Shown here one piece after another: positions 1-5,753 of a DNA stretch of 8,402 bases. The notes under the pieces are model-generated. The model had not been told where the DNA came from. It made no database searches and saw only the letters and a program-made list of their open reading frames with translations. The stretch is from Rickettsiales bacterium (lineage in GTDB: Bacteria > Pseudomonadota > Alphaproteobacteria > Rickettsiales > JANQQO01), in the NCBI GenBank assembly GCA_028289305.1, contig JANQQO010000252.1:1-8402 (forward strand), in the 5' to 3' direction. Position 1 is the first letter of the stretch. Every line of letters starts with the position of its first letter. The translations under genes and the position numbers were made by a program.

Positions 1-1928
1 TCATCGAGGCGCAAAATCCGGAAGAAGAAGCCGGCATCATCAGCCTCATGCTGCGAGAACAACTTGAGCACCCAGAAAAAACAGCTGCACTTGTCACCAC
101 TAATCGTGAACTCGCCCGTCGCGTAGCCGCGCATATGCATCGCTGGGGCATCGCTATTGACGATTCCGCCGGCACCCCCATCGCCCACACACCGCCGCTT
201 GTCTTCCTGCAGCTCGTTGCTGGGATGGTGGCCTCTGCCTTTTCTCCTATCCCCCTTCTTGCTGCCTTAAAACATCCTTTTGCTACTGGAGGTATGCCCT
301 CTGCCACCTTCCGCCACCTTGTGCGCACACTAGAAATCGCCTTGTTCCGAAAAAAACATGCCGGTGGCGATCTTAATGCCCTCATCACCGCCCTTGATGG
401 TAACCCCGTGCTTACCAATTGGCTCAAAGGGGTAGGGGAGTGCCTTGCTCCTTTCACCACTCTCATGCAACAAGAGCGCGTCAGCTTTCATACCCTCCTC
501 ACCACCCATATCACCGTACTTGAATCCTTATCCCAAGATGAAAACAGCGCCTCTCAATTATGGTCCGGCGACCAGGGCATCCAAGCCGCTGATTTCTTAA
601 AAACCCTCTGCACCGCTTCAAAAAGCTTCGGGGATATCGACCCACTCTTTTATCCTGGCATGCTCGAAGCACTCATGATCGGCCAGGTATACCGCCCACG
701 CTTCGGCACCTATCCACGCCTCGCCATTCTAAGCCCCATCGAAGCGCGCCTCCGTCATGATGATCTCTGCATCCTTGCCGGCCTCAATGAGGGCTCCTGG
801 CCCGCGCAGCACACCTCCCCGTGGATGAATCATGCCATGCGAGAGGCGTGCAACCTCACCCCCGCAGACGCGCGCGAGGGTATGGCTGCTTTCGACTTCG
901 TGAACCTCTGCCACGCAGAAAAAACCGTTCTTACCCGCGCTAAAAAAGCCGATAACACCCCACAAAACCCTTCCCCATGGCTGTTAAAATTACAAAACGC
1001 CGCCTATGCCAGCGCGCCATACGCCATCATCACGCCTAAAAACTGGCAGCAATGGTATAGCCTCCTTCACCAGCCAGAATCCATCTCGCCCTGCACCCGC
1101 CCGGCACCTAATCCCCCTATAGAAGCCCGCCCTAAGGCTTTATCCGTCACGCAAATCGGCATGTTGATGCACGATCCTTATGCCATTTATGCCCGCCATA
1201 TCCTAAAGCTCAAACCATTAACGCCGCTCAGCGACGATCTGGGTGCTGCAGAATTCGGCACCCTCATCCACCACATCTTCGATACGTTTTATAAAAGCAC
1301 TCCGCCGGCGAATCAGCCGCAAGAGAACACAAACACCCTTATCAATCTCGCACAAAATGCCTTCGCCCAATCTCATATAGCGCAAGAGTTAACCGCCCTC
1401 TGGTGGCCACGTTTCACCGAAATTGCCAAAGGCTTTATCGCACTCGATACCGAAATCCGCACCCCCAACACCACCCTTTTTTCTGAAATCACAGGCCAGC
1501 ACACCCTACCTATTAACGATCAAGAATTCACCATCAATGCCACTGCTGATCGCCTACAATACGACGCTACCACCCTACACATTGTCGATTATAAAACCGG
1601 CGCTCTTCCTTCCATTATCAATGTCACAAATGGCTTCATGCCGCAACTTCCGCTAGAGGCACTCATTGCAACACAAGGTGGTTTTGCCACCACTGCACCT
1701 ATTCCTGAAACGATTACGCTGCACTATTGGCAGCTCACGCCACGCGAATATACAACCCGCACCATCCCCTGGCAGCAGGAAAAAACACAGCATTCTTTAG
1801 AGGCACTCATCCACTGGTTGCTTGCGCCAGAAACGGCGTTTGCCTCCTGCCCGCGCGCTGATAAAATTAACGCTTACAACGATTACATGCATCTCGCCCG
1901 CGTCAAAGAATGGTGCGGCGCACAATAG
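1..1928 (+). CDS. addB: Double-strand break repair protein AddB, C-terminal part (5' end outside window)
   Basis: The frame is open from the window edge (first full codon at base 3), so the Met codon at 48 is internal and the N-terminal third is missing; alphaproteobacterial AddB is usually near 1000 residues and about 641 codons are visible. Counting from the Met at 48, residues 225-252 carry the conserved LSPIEARL and LNEGSWP motifs of the inactivated helicase part. Residues 366-388 open the RecB-like nuclease domain. It has the PD-(D/E)XK signature: GTLIHHIF (404-411), ADR (500-502), VDYKTG (513-518) and the Q-motif variant PQLPLEA (from 532). The nuclease therefore looks intact. With AddA, the protein processes broken DNA ends for RecA loading. 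I see no Fe-S cysteine cluster of the Bacillus AddB type. The next gene is a phasin, not addA, which is unusual. No clear terminator follows; there is only a small GGTAT/ATACC inverted repeat at 1947-1961. Confidence 0.93.
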   Translation, partial: IEAQNPEEEAGIISLMLREQLEHPEKTAALVTTNRELARRVAAHMHRWGIAIDDSAGTPIAHTPPLVFLQLVAGMVASAFSPIPLLAALKHPFATGGMPSATFRHLVRTLEIALFRKKHAGGDLNALITALDGNPVLTNWLKGVGECLAPFTTLMQQERVSFHTLLTTHITVLESLSQDENSASQLWSGDQGIQAADFLKTLCTASKSFGDIDPLFYPGMLEALMIGQVYRPRFGTYPRLAILSPIEARLRHDDLCILAGLNEGSWPAQHTSPWMNHAMREACNLTPADAREGMAAFDFVNLCHAEKTVLTRAKKADNTPQNPSPWLLKLQNAAYASAPYAIITPKNWQQWYSLLHQPESISPCTRPAPNPPIEARPKALSVTQIGMLMHDPYAIYARHILKLKPLTPLSDDLGAAEFGTLIHHIFDTFYKSTPPANQPQENTNTLINLAQNAFAQSHIAQELTALWWPRFTEIAKGFIALDTEIRTPNTTLFSEITGQHTLPINDQEFTINATADRLQYDATTLHIVDYKTGALPSIINVTNGFMPQLPLEALIATQGGFATTAPIPETITLHYWQLTPREYTTRTIPWQQEKTQHSLEALIHWLLAPETAFASCPRADKINAYNDYMHLARVKEWCGAQ

Positions 1929-1963
1929 ATAAAAACGAAACCAAATGGTATACACGATACCGC

Positions 1964-1992
1964 TTGCAATTATACGGTGCTAGTGCTACACA
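1964..1992 (+). promoter_or_regulatory. Weak candidate sigma-70 promoter for the phasin-pyrF unit
   Basis: TTGCAA (1964-1969) and TACACA (1987-1992) are separated by 17 bp, with matches of 4/6 and 3/6 to the consensus. A tandem GTGCTA repeat (1977-1988) lies in the spacer. The site is in the 109-bp gap between addB and the phasin gene. Position and spacing fit, but the -10 is poor, so this is only a suggestion. Confidence 0.22.
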
Positions 1993-2037
1993 AAAAACTG
2001 GGCTTATACAAATCATGTGAATTAAGAGGAGGTTCTC

Positions 2038-2952
2038 ATGGCATCACCAGCAAAGAAAACCACAACTTCTGGTAGCAATAAGGCAAAATCCGCATCAGCA
2101 AGTGCGGCGCCTAAAAAATCCTCTAAGGCAAAAATTAGCAGCGTAAAAACCAAGCCAAAAGCTGCAAAAAAATCGCCTGCAAAAAAGAAAAAAGCGGCGG
2201 CACCTAAAGCAAAAAAACCTTCTGCAAAAAAGGCTGCTAAGAAAGCTGCACCTAAAAAAAGCAGCGCTAAAAAAGCATCACCCAAAAAGTCTGCAGCAAA
2301 GAAAACAGCGTCCAAAAAACCCGCAGCGAAAAAAGCCTCACCTAAAAAATCCTCGGCTAAAAAACCTGCTGCGAAGAAAAAAGCAAAATCCGCTTCTTCA
2401 CCACGCATTACAAAAATTAGCGTGATTAAGGCGATCTCCTCCGCGCAAGAAAGACCCGTAACCACACTCGTGGCAGAAAGCACGCGCGCGGTAGAACAAG
2501 CCCTCTCAAATGGTGTTGCTGGCGCGCAGGAAGCTGCACAAAGTGCGTTAGAAGCGAGCAAACAAAGCGCGGATAAGCTTGCAGAAAATGCCGACCTTAC
2601 GCTTGAAAATATGAATGTGCTTCTAGACTTAAGCAAAAACAATCTCGAGGCCTTATTCAAAAGCGGCGATGTTCTCTCCAAAGCGGCAAAATCGATGAAC
2701 GATCAGCTCAGCGATTTATATAACAAGCTTTATCGTGAGCAAGCTCGTGCTGCAGAAAAAATGCTCAGCTGCGAAGAGCCAGAAGAAGCGTTTGATATCC
2801 AAAATAAATGCATGATGAGCAGCCTAGATAGAACTACCAAACAATGTATGCAGCTACAGCACACAGTGGCAGATTGCTTGCAGAGTTGCGTAAAGCCTAT
2901 TGAGCAAGAGCTAGATAAGACCATTAAAAAAATCTCTAAAATATATCAATAA
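2038..2952 (+). CDS. Phasin family protein with lysine-rich histone-like N-terminal region
   Basis: This 304-residue protein has two parts. Residues 1-118 are almost only Lys, Ala, Ser and Pro, like the KAAKK tails of histone H1-like proteins, with an in-register 10-residue repeat at 71-110. Residues about 150-304 are predicted helical and resemble the Phasin_2 family: a stretch around 190-245 with many hydrophobic and charged residues, then an EEPEEAFDIQNK segment (246-257) that matches the family's 'SPQEAVELQ' region. Phasins coat polyhydroxyalkanoate granules. PhaF of pseudomonads also binds DNA through a Lys/Ala tail, but there the tail is C-terminal, whereas here it is N-terminal. Five cysteines (245, 258, 270, 280, 284) in the phasin part are unusual. 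The start is well supported: AGAGGAGG at 2025-2032 lies 5 nt before the ATG. pyrF follows after 24 bp, so the two are probably co-transcribed. Family assignment is good. Granule or DNA binding is inferred. Confidence 0.8.
   Translation: MASPAKKTTTSGSNKAKSASASAAPKKSSKAKISSVKTKPKAAKKSPAKKKKAAAPKAKKPSAKKAAKKAAPKKSSAKKASPKKSAAKKTASKKPAAKKASPKKSSAKKPAAKKKAKSASSPRITKISVIKAISSAQERPVTTLVAESTRAVEQALSNGVAGAQEAAQSALEASKQSADKLAENADLTLENMNVLLDLSKNNLEALFKSGDVLSKAAKSMNDQLSDLYNKLYREQARAAEKMLSCEEPEEAFDIQNKCMMSSLDRTTKQCMQLQHTVADCLQSCVKPIEQELDKTIKKISKIYQ
2248..2367 (+). repeat. Four tandem 30-bp coding repeats in the phasin gene
   Basis: Residues 71-110 form four decapeptides: APKKSSAKKA, SPKKSAAKKT, ASKKPAAKKA and SPKKSSAKKP. 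Lysine pairs occur at positions 3-4 and 8-9 of each. The DNA repeats are diverged at synonymous positions and carry several runs of five to seven A. The preceding decapeptide (61-70, PSAKKAAKKA) is a weaker fifth copy. Such arrays often vary in copy number between strains. Confidence 0.8.
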
Positions 2953-2963
2953 CTCATCTCTAA

Positions 2964-2970
2964 GAGGGGG
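2964..2970 (+). promoter_or_regulatory. Shine-Dalgarno sequence that fixes the pyrF start
   Basis: GAGGGGG ends 6 nt before the ATG at 2977. A GTG at 2971, in the same frame, directly abuts this site and is too close to be used. The ATG is therefore the likelier start. Confidence 0.7.
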
Positions 2971-2976
2971 GTGCTT

Positions 2977-3687
2977 ATGAGTGATACGTCTCCAATTATC
3001 TGTGCGATCGATACGCCAGATCTATCCCGTGCAACCGAGTTGGCAACAGCCCTTGCTCCACATTTGGCCGCGGTCAAACTCGGCCTTGAGTTTTTTACAG
3101 CTAACGGCCCAGAAGGGGTTAAAAAAATTGCCGATCAGGGTGCACCAATCTTTCTTGATTTAAAGTTACACGATATTCCCAACACTGTTTCGAAAGCCAT
3201 CACTGCAGCAGCAGGGCAGGGGGTTTCTATGTTGACCGTCCATACATTAGGTGGGCGCTCCATGCTAGAAGCCGCGCGCGATACAGCAAAGAAACTAGCT
3301 GATGCAGGCAAAACACCGCCTATGATTTTGGGCGTTACGCTGCTCACCAGCCTTGGTGAAGATGATTTGCATGAAATTGGCGTGCTCGAAGAAACCGAGC
3401 CCCAAGTGCTCCGCCTCGCCGCACTCGCGCATGAAACAAGCTTATGCGGCGTTGTCTGTGCCGCACATGAAATCGCTGCCGTGCGCAGTATCGTGAAAGA
3501 CGATTGCAAAATTATTGTTCCGGGCATTCGCCCAGAGGGCGCAAGCTCCGATGATCAAACGCGGGTTGCTACACCAAAAGAAGCGATAGAGCAGGGCGCA
3601 GATTACCTCGTGATTGGTCGCCCAATCACGGAGCATGCTGACCCACTCGCTGCGGTAAAAGAAATTCAGGAATCTATCGCGGCTTAG
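2977..3687 (+). CDS. pyrF: Orotidine 5'-phosphate decarboxylase
   Basis: The enzyme decarboxylates OMP to UMP, the last step of de novo pyrimidine synthesis, in the cytosol. The 236-residue length is normal for the bacterial short form (subfamily 1). The TIM-barrel motifs are present: VKLG with the active-site lysine (33-36); the catalytic DxKxxD in DLKLHDIPNT (61-70; D61, K63, D66); TVHTLGG (88-94); the phosphate-binding VPGIRP (181-186); and VIGRPIT (212-218). I chose the ATG at 2977 because a good ribosome site sits 6 nt upstream. The gene follows the phasin gene by 24 bp and converges on pyrE, the preceding enzyme of the same pathway. Its base composition is more balanced in C and G than that of its neighbours. 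A perfect hairpin lies inside the gene near its 3' end. Confidence 0.96.
   Translation: MSDTSPIICAIDTPDLSRATELATALAPHLAAVKLGLEFFTANGPEGVKKIADQGAPIFLDLKLHDIPNTVSKAITAAAGQGVSMLTVHTLGGRSMLEAARDTAKKLADAGKTPPMILGVTLLTSLGEDDLHEIGVLEETEPQVLRLAALAHETSLCGVVCAAHEIAAVRSIVKDDCKIIVPGIRPEGASSDDQTRVATPKEAIEQGADYLVIGRPITEHADPLAAVKEIQESIAA
3609..3630 (+). other. Perfect 9-bp inverted repeat inside the 3' part of pyrF
   Basis: CGTGATTGG (3609-3617) and CCAATCACG (3622-3630) are exact reverse complements separated by TCGC. The stem covers the codons for the conserved phosphate-binding segment around VIGRPIT. The transcript could form a stable stem-loop 57 nt before the stop codon. There is no U-run after it, so it is not an intrinsic terminator. 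It may be a chance result of codon choice. Confidence 0.6.
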
Positions 3688-3692
3688 TATAC

Positions 3693-3813
3693 TGTCATCC
3701 TGAACTTGCCTGCCCGCCGTAGCTTTAGCGAAGGCTGGGTTTCAGGATCCACATATCAACGTATACAGCTGTTGAAGGTGAGCGGTGGATGCTGAAATAA
3801 ATTCAGCATGACA
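3693..3813. repeat. Palindromic intergenic repeat element (MITE- or REP-like) between pyrF and pyrE
   Basis: The ends are inverted repeats: TGTCATCCTGAA (3693-3704) and TTCAGCATGACA (3802-3813), matching at 11 of 12 positions. Inside, TTCAGGATCCA (3741-3751) and TGGATGCTGAA (3786-3796) are a second inverted pair with 10 of 11 matches. The left half folds on itself through CCTGAA (3699-3704) and TTCAGG (3741-3746), around a CCCGCC/GGCTGGG imperfect hairpin (3711-3740). The right half is a near-perfect hairpin. There is no coding potential and no clear target-site duplication at the flanks. From memory, similar GTCATCCTGAA...TTCAGGATCC elements are dispersed in several alphaproteobacterial genomes. 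That cannot be verified here, since this window holds a single copy. Confidence 0.7.
3789..3809. terminator. Perfect 9-bp hairpin in the convergent pyrF-pyrE gap, possible terminator
   Basis: ATGCTGAAT (3789-3797) and ATTCAGCAT (3801-3809) form a perfect stem with an AAA loop, the right half of the repeat element. It lies about 100 bp beyond the pyrF stop and about 70 bp beyond the pyrE stop. Neither side has a U-run directly after the stem; a T7 run on the + strand starts only at about 3836. It may slow both converging transcripts, but it is not a textbook intrinsic terminator. Confidence 0.35.
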
Positions 3814-3876
3814 AAACAAAAAGCACCGTCACATATTTTTTTGGCTGGTAAAACCTAGGCAATCTAACTAACAAAG

Positions 3877-4461
3877 CTACTTCATCCACCGGCTGCCCGG
3901 CTTCTCTACAGGAATCGTTGCCAACTCTTTTGGCAAATTCTCCTCCGTATAGGTCTGCACATCCAGCTGCGTCAGGGCTATTAACGGCACAGGTAACGCT
4001 GCCTCTCCGCCACTGCGATCAATCAAGCACGCTTCTGCTACCACATTAGCACCATAAGACTCCGCGCAGGCGATCGCTTCTTTCGACGATTTACCCGTCG
4101 TCACCACATCCTCCACAATCAGCACAGAAGCGCCCTTCTTTAGAGCAAATCCCCGCCGCAAGGTAAAATCACCCTCCACCCGTTCACAAAAAATCGCAGG
4201 CAGGCTAAGCTGCCGCCCCATTTCATACCCTACCACCACACCACCCATCGCAGGCGATACCACCACATCAATATTTTCAGAAACTGCCTCCTTCACCTTC
4301 GCTGCCAGCGCAGCACATAAACGCTCCGCCCGCGTTGCATCCATCAGCGCCCGTGCACATTGTATATACGTATCGCTATGCAAGCCTGATGAAAGCACGA
4401 AGTGCCCCTGCACAATCGCCTCCGCATCCTTTAATTCCTGTAATACTGACTCTTTATCCAT
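3877..4461 (-). CDS. pyrE: Orotate phosphoribosyltransferase
   Basis: The enzyme joins orotate and PRPP to give OMP and pyrophosphate, the step just before PyrF. The 194-residue length is usual for alphaproteobacterial PyrE. Visible motifs are SSGLHSDTYIQ near the N-terminus (24-34), which binds orotate; FCERVEGDFTLRRGF (91-105), the flexible catalytic loop region with its conserved basic residues; and the PRPP-binding signature VLIVEDVVTTGKS (113-125). The start codon at 4461 has only a weak AGG upstream, but the protein starts where the family does. A perfect TATAAT lies about 18 bp upstream, implying a very short leader. The carD terminator upstream suggests that pyrE is transcribed alone. 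It converges on pyrF. Confidence 0.96.
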   Translation of the reverse strand: MDKESVLQELKDAEAIVQGHFVLSSGLHSDTYIQCARALMDATRAERLCAALAAKVKEAVSENIDVVVSPAMGGVVVGYEMGRQLSLPAIFCERVEGDFTLRRGFALKKGASVLIVEDVVTTGKSSKEAIACAESYGANVVAEACLIDRSGGEAALPVPLIALTQLDVQTYTEENLPKELATIPVEKPGSRWMK

Positions 4462-4478
4462 CGCCTATAGCTATGTTG

Positions 4479-4484
4479 ATTATA
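4479..4484 (-). promoter_or_regulatory. Candidate -10 box of the pyrE promoter
   Basis: Read on the minus strand this is a perfect TATAAT, 17 bp before the pyrE ATG. A start about 7 nt downstream of it would leave a leader of only about 10 nt. I find no good -35 at 16-18 bp. It lies after the carD terminator, as expected for an independent promoter. Confidence 0.45.
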
Positions 4485-4518
4485 TGTTTGTAGCAACTAA
4501 AAACGCCTACCTGCACAT

Positions 4519-4551
4519 AAAAAAAGCGGCAACATTATATGCTGCCGCTTT
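4519..4551 (-). terminator. Rho-independent terminator of carD
   Basis: On the minus strand, a 9-bp perfect stem (AAAGCGGCA 4543-4551 pairing with TGCCGCTTT 4523-4531, read in minus-strand sense) with an 11-nt loop is followed by an unbroken T7 run that continues from the stem (complement of 4519-4525). It starts 28 nt after the carD stop codon. The plus-strand side has only three T, so it works in one direction. Confidence 0.9.
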
Positions 4552-4578
4552 CACGATTCCAAACCAAACAAAAGGGGA

Positions 4579-5073
4579 TTATGCTGCTTTAATCACATCC
4601 ACCAGATGCGATGTTGCTTTCTCATGATCCATATCTTTCACTGCAGCAAACTCACCTGCCAAGCGGTTCAACGCATTCTCATAAATCATGCGCTCGCTAT
4701 ACGAACGATCAGGATCATCCACATTCTTGTGCAAATCCCGCACCACTTCGGCCAGTGAAATAATACTGCCAGAGTTAATTTTAGATTCATATTCTTTTGC
4801 CCGCCGGCTCCACATGCCGCGGCTAGTTTTTGCTTTTCCTTTCAGGGTGCTACGTGCGCGCAGCAATTCTTCGTCTGAGCTCAATTTCCGCAAGCCAGAA
4901 TTTGCTGCACGCTGTACAGGAATACGCATGGTCATTTTTTCTTTTTCAAAAAAGATCACATATACCATCAGATCTAAGCCGCCAATTTCTTGCGTTTCAA
5001 CAGCGACAATTCTGCCAACACCATGCGTTGCATAAACAACTTTATCGTGCACATCAAAAGACATTTCAGACAT
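4579..5073 (-). CDS. carD: CarD/CdnL family RNA polymerase-binding transcription regulator
   Basis: The protein has 164 residues, the usual CdnL length. Residues about 5-60 form the Tudor-like RNA polymerase beta-subunit interaction domain (DKVVYATHGVGRIVAVE at 10-26, then IPVQRAANSGLRKL at 51-64). Residues about 65-164 are the helical DNA-contacting domain, with the conserved tryptophan W88 in GMWSRRAKEYESK, which in this family inserts at the upstream edge of the transcription bubble. The family stabilises open promoter complexes, mainly at housekeeping and rRNA promoters. AGAGAGAG (5081-5088 on the minus strand) lies 7 nt before the chosen ATG; Met4 is a less likely alternative. fdxA is upstream on the same strand, a pairing I recall as common in alphaproteobacteria. 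The gene ends in a strong terminator, and its upstream region holds a palindrome and spaced direct repeats. Confidence 0.94.
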   Translation of the reverse strand: MSEMSFDVHDKVVYATHGVGRIVAVETQEIGGLDLMVYVIFFEKEKMTMRIPVQRAANSGLRKLSSDEELLRARSTLKGKAKTSRGMWSRRAKEYESKINSGSIISLAEVVRDLHKNVDDPDRSYSERMIYENALNRLAGEFAAVKDMDHEKATSHLVDVIKAA

Positions 5074-5110
5074 AGAAAAACTCTCTCTTAGTTAAAGACA
5101 AAGGGTTAGC

Positions 5111-5125
5111 GTTGCTTAAAGCAAC
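5111..5125. promoter_or_regulatory. 15-bp palindrome in the carD leader, possible operator or 5' UTR hairpin
   Basis: GTTGCTT and AAGCAAC flank a single A, giving a near-perfect palindrome 38 bp before the carD start codon. It could bind a dimeric regulator. An RNA hairpin would need to open the central bases for its loop. I could not identify a strong -35/-10 pair for carD around it, so its position relative to the promoter is uncertain. Confidence 0.4.
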
Positions 5126-5132
5126 AATAGAT

Positions 5133-5160
5133 AAACCTGTATAATTCCAGAAAAACCTGT
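5133..5160. repeat. Two AAACCTGT direct repeats exactly 20 bp apart, upstream of carD
   Basis: AAACCTGT occurs at 5133-5140 and 5153-5160, a start-to-start distance of 20 bp, close to two turns of the helix. They lie 60-87 bp before the carD start, where activator or repressor sites often sit. On the minus strand each reads ACAGGTTT. An 8-mer pair this close is suggestive but could be chance. Confidence 0.45.
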
Positions 5161-5218
5161 CCTAAGGTTGAGTACACCCTACCACATTTTTCTCCTAAAA
5201 TAAACACAAAATTTGAGT

Positions 5219-5243
5219 AAAATGCACATTTTTTATGCATTTT
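5219..5243 (-). terminator. Weak AT-rich hairpin after fdxA
   Basis: AAAATGCA (5219-5226) and TGCATTTT (5236-5243) form an 8-bp stem about 18 bp after the fdxA stop codon. ATGCATTTT occurs again at 5244-5252. The stem has few G:C pairs and no long T-run after it on the minus strand. It could be a poor terminator, so fdxA may read through into carD. Confidence 0.3.
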
Positions 5244-5260
5244 ATGCATTTTTGCCGCTT

Positions 5261-5596
5261 TTAATCGCCTTCTCCGGGCTCAGGGCTAAAAAATTGCTCA
5301 AACTTATTCGGTGTATCTTTATATTTTTCCGCTTCCGGCAGAGCACCCTTATTCATCGTAATATTGGGCCATTTATCGGCATATTCACGATTCACTTCCA
5401 ACCACTTCACATTATCTTCATTTTCTGCCTCAATCGCCTCTATAGGACATTCTGGCTCGCACACGCCGCAATCAATACACTCATCCGGGTTAATCGCGAG
5501 CATATTCTCACCCTCATAGAAGCAGTCCACAGGACACACTTCCACGCAATCCTGATACTTACAATTGATGCATTTTTCGGTAACTACATACGCCAT
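5261..5596 (-). CDS. fdxA: 7Fe ferredoxin, FdxA type ([3Fe-4S][4Fe-4S])
   Basis: This 111-residue cytosolic electron carrier has the cysteine pattern of the Azotobacter-type seven-iron ferredoxins. C9, C17 and C50 fit the 3Fe-4S cluster; C21, C40, C43 and C46 fit the 4Fe-4S cluster. The context CVEVCPVDCFYEG (17-29) and CIDCGVCEPECP (40-51) is diagnostic. Extra cysteines C12 and C25 also occur in relatives. The acidic C-terminal tail (about 52-111, with WLEVNREYADKWP) matches the family extension. The frame stays open upstream to 5896 inside gmk, but homology begins at the Met at 5596, which has a GGTGGGG ribosome site 9 nt before it. The gene is divergent from gmk and upstream of carD on the same strand. 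Its redox partner cannot be read from the window. Confidence 0.95.
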   Translation of the reverse strand: MAYVVTEKCINCKYQDCVEVCPVDCFYEGENMLAINPDECIDCGVCEPECPIEAIEAENEDNVKWLEVNREYADKWPNITMNKGALPEAEKYKDTPNKFEQFFSPEPGEGD

Positions 5597-5627
5597 AAAA
5601 TTTTTCCCCACCAAAAAGCGGACGCAC

Positions 5628-5656
5628 TTTATGCCTAAAATAACGACAAAAGTAAA
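5628..5656 (-). promoter_or_regulatory. Candidate fdxA promoter
   Basis: On the minus strand, TTTACT (complement of 5651-5656) and CATAAA (complement of 5628-5633) are 17 bp apart, each matching 4 of 6 consensus bases. The expected start near 5621 gives a leader of about 25 nt that includes the ribosome site. The geometry is good and the boxes are moderate. Confidence 0.38.
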
Positions 5657-5696
5657 GCACAGAATACCGTTTTTATCGCTATATGCATAGAAGTCA

Positions 5697-5725
5697 TTGC
5701 TGCTTTTTTGTGCAGCTGGTATAAA
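5697..5725 (+). promoter_or_regulatory. Candidate extended -10 promoter for gmk and the downstream membrane-protein gene
   Basis: TTGCTG (5697-5702), a 17-bp spacer and TATAAA (5720-5725) preceded by TGG form an extended -10 promoter. The predicted start near 5732 lies about 22 nt before the gmk ATG. The spacer holds the inverted repeat GCTGC (5699-5703) and GCAGC (5712-5716), which overlaps the -35. The fdxA promoter faces the other way about 40 bp to the left. Confidence 0.55.
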
Positions 5726-5753
5726 ACCATGCAGATAAACAATAGAGAGTAGT

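Noticed and set aside
1947..1961. GGTAT/ATACC hairpin after addB as a terminator
   Set aside because: The stem is only 5 bp and no T-run follows, so I do not call it a terminator.
2022..2681. 219-codon minus-strand open frame rich in Phe and Ala opposite the phasin
   Set aside because: It is the antisense reading of the Lys/Ala repeat (AAA and GCN codons read back as TTT and NGC). It has no ribosome site and no recognisable domain.
2971..2976. GTG start for pyrF two codons upstream
   Set aside because: The GTG touches the Shine-Dalgarno sequence, leaving no spacing. The ATG at 2977 has 6 nt.
3688..3876. CRISPR array or tRNA in the pyrF-pyrE gap
   Set aside because: There are no regularly spaced direct repeats and no cloverleaf; the structure is made of inverted repeats.
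5213..5638. 141-codon plus-strand open frame opposite fdxA
   Set aside because: The opposite strand encodes a complete ferredoxin with all cluster cysteines. This frame has a composition expected of an antisense reading.
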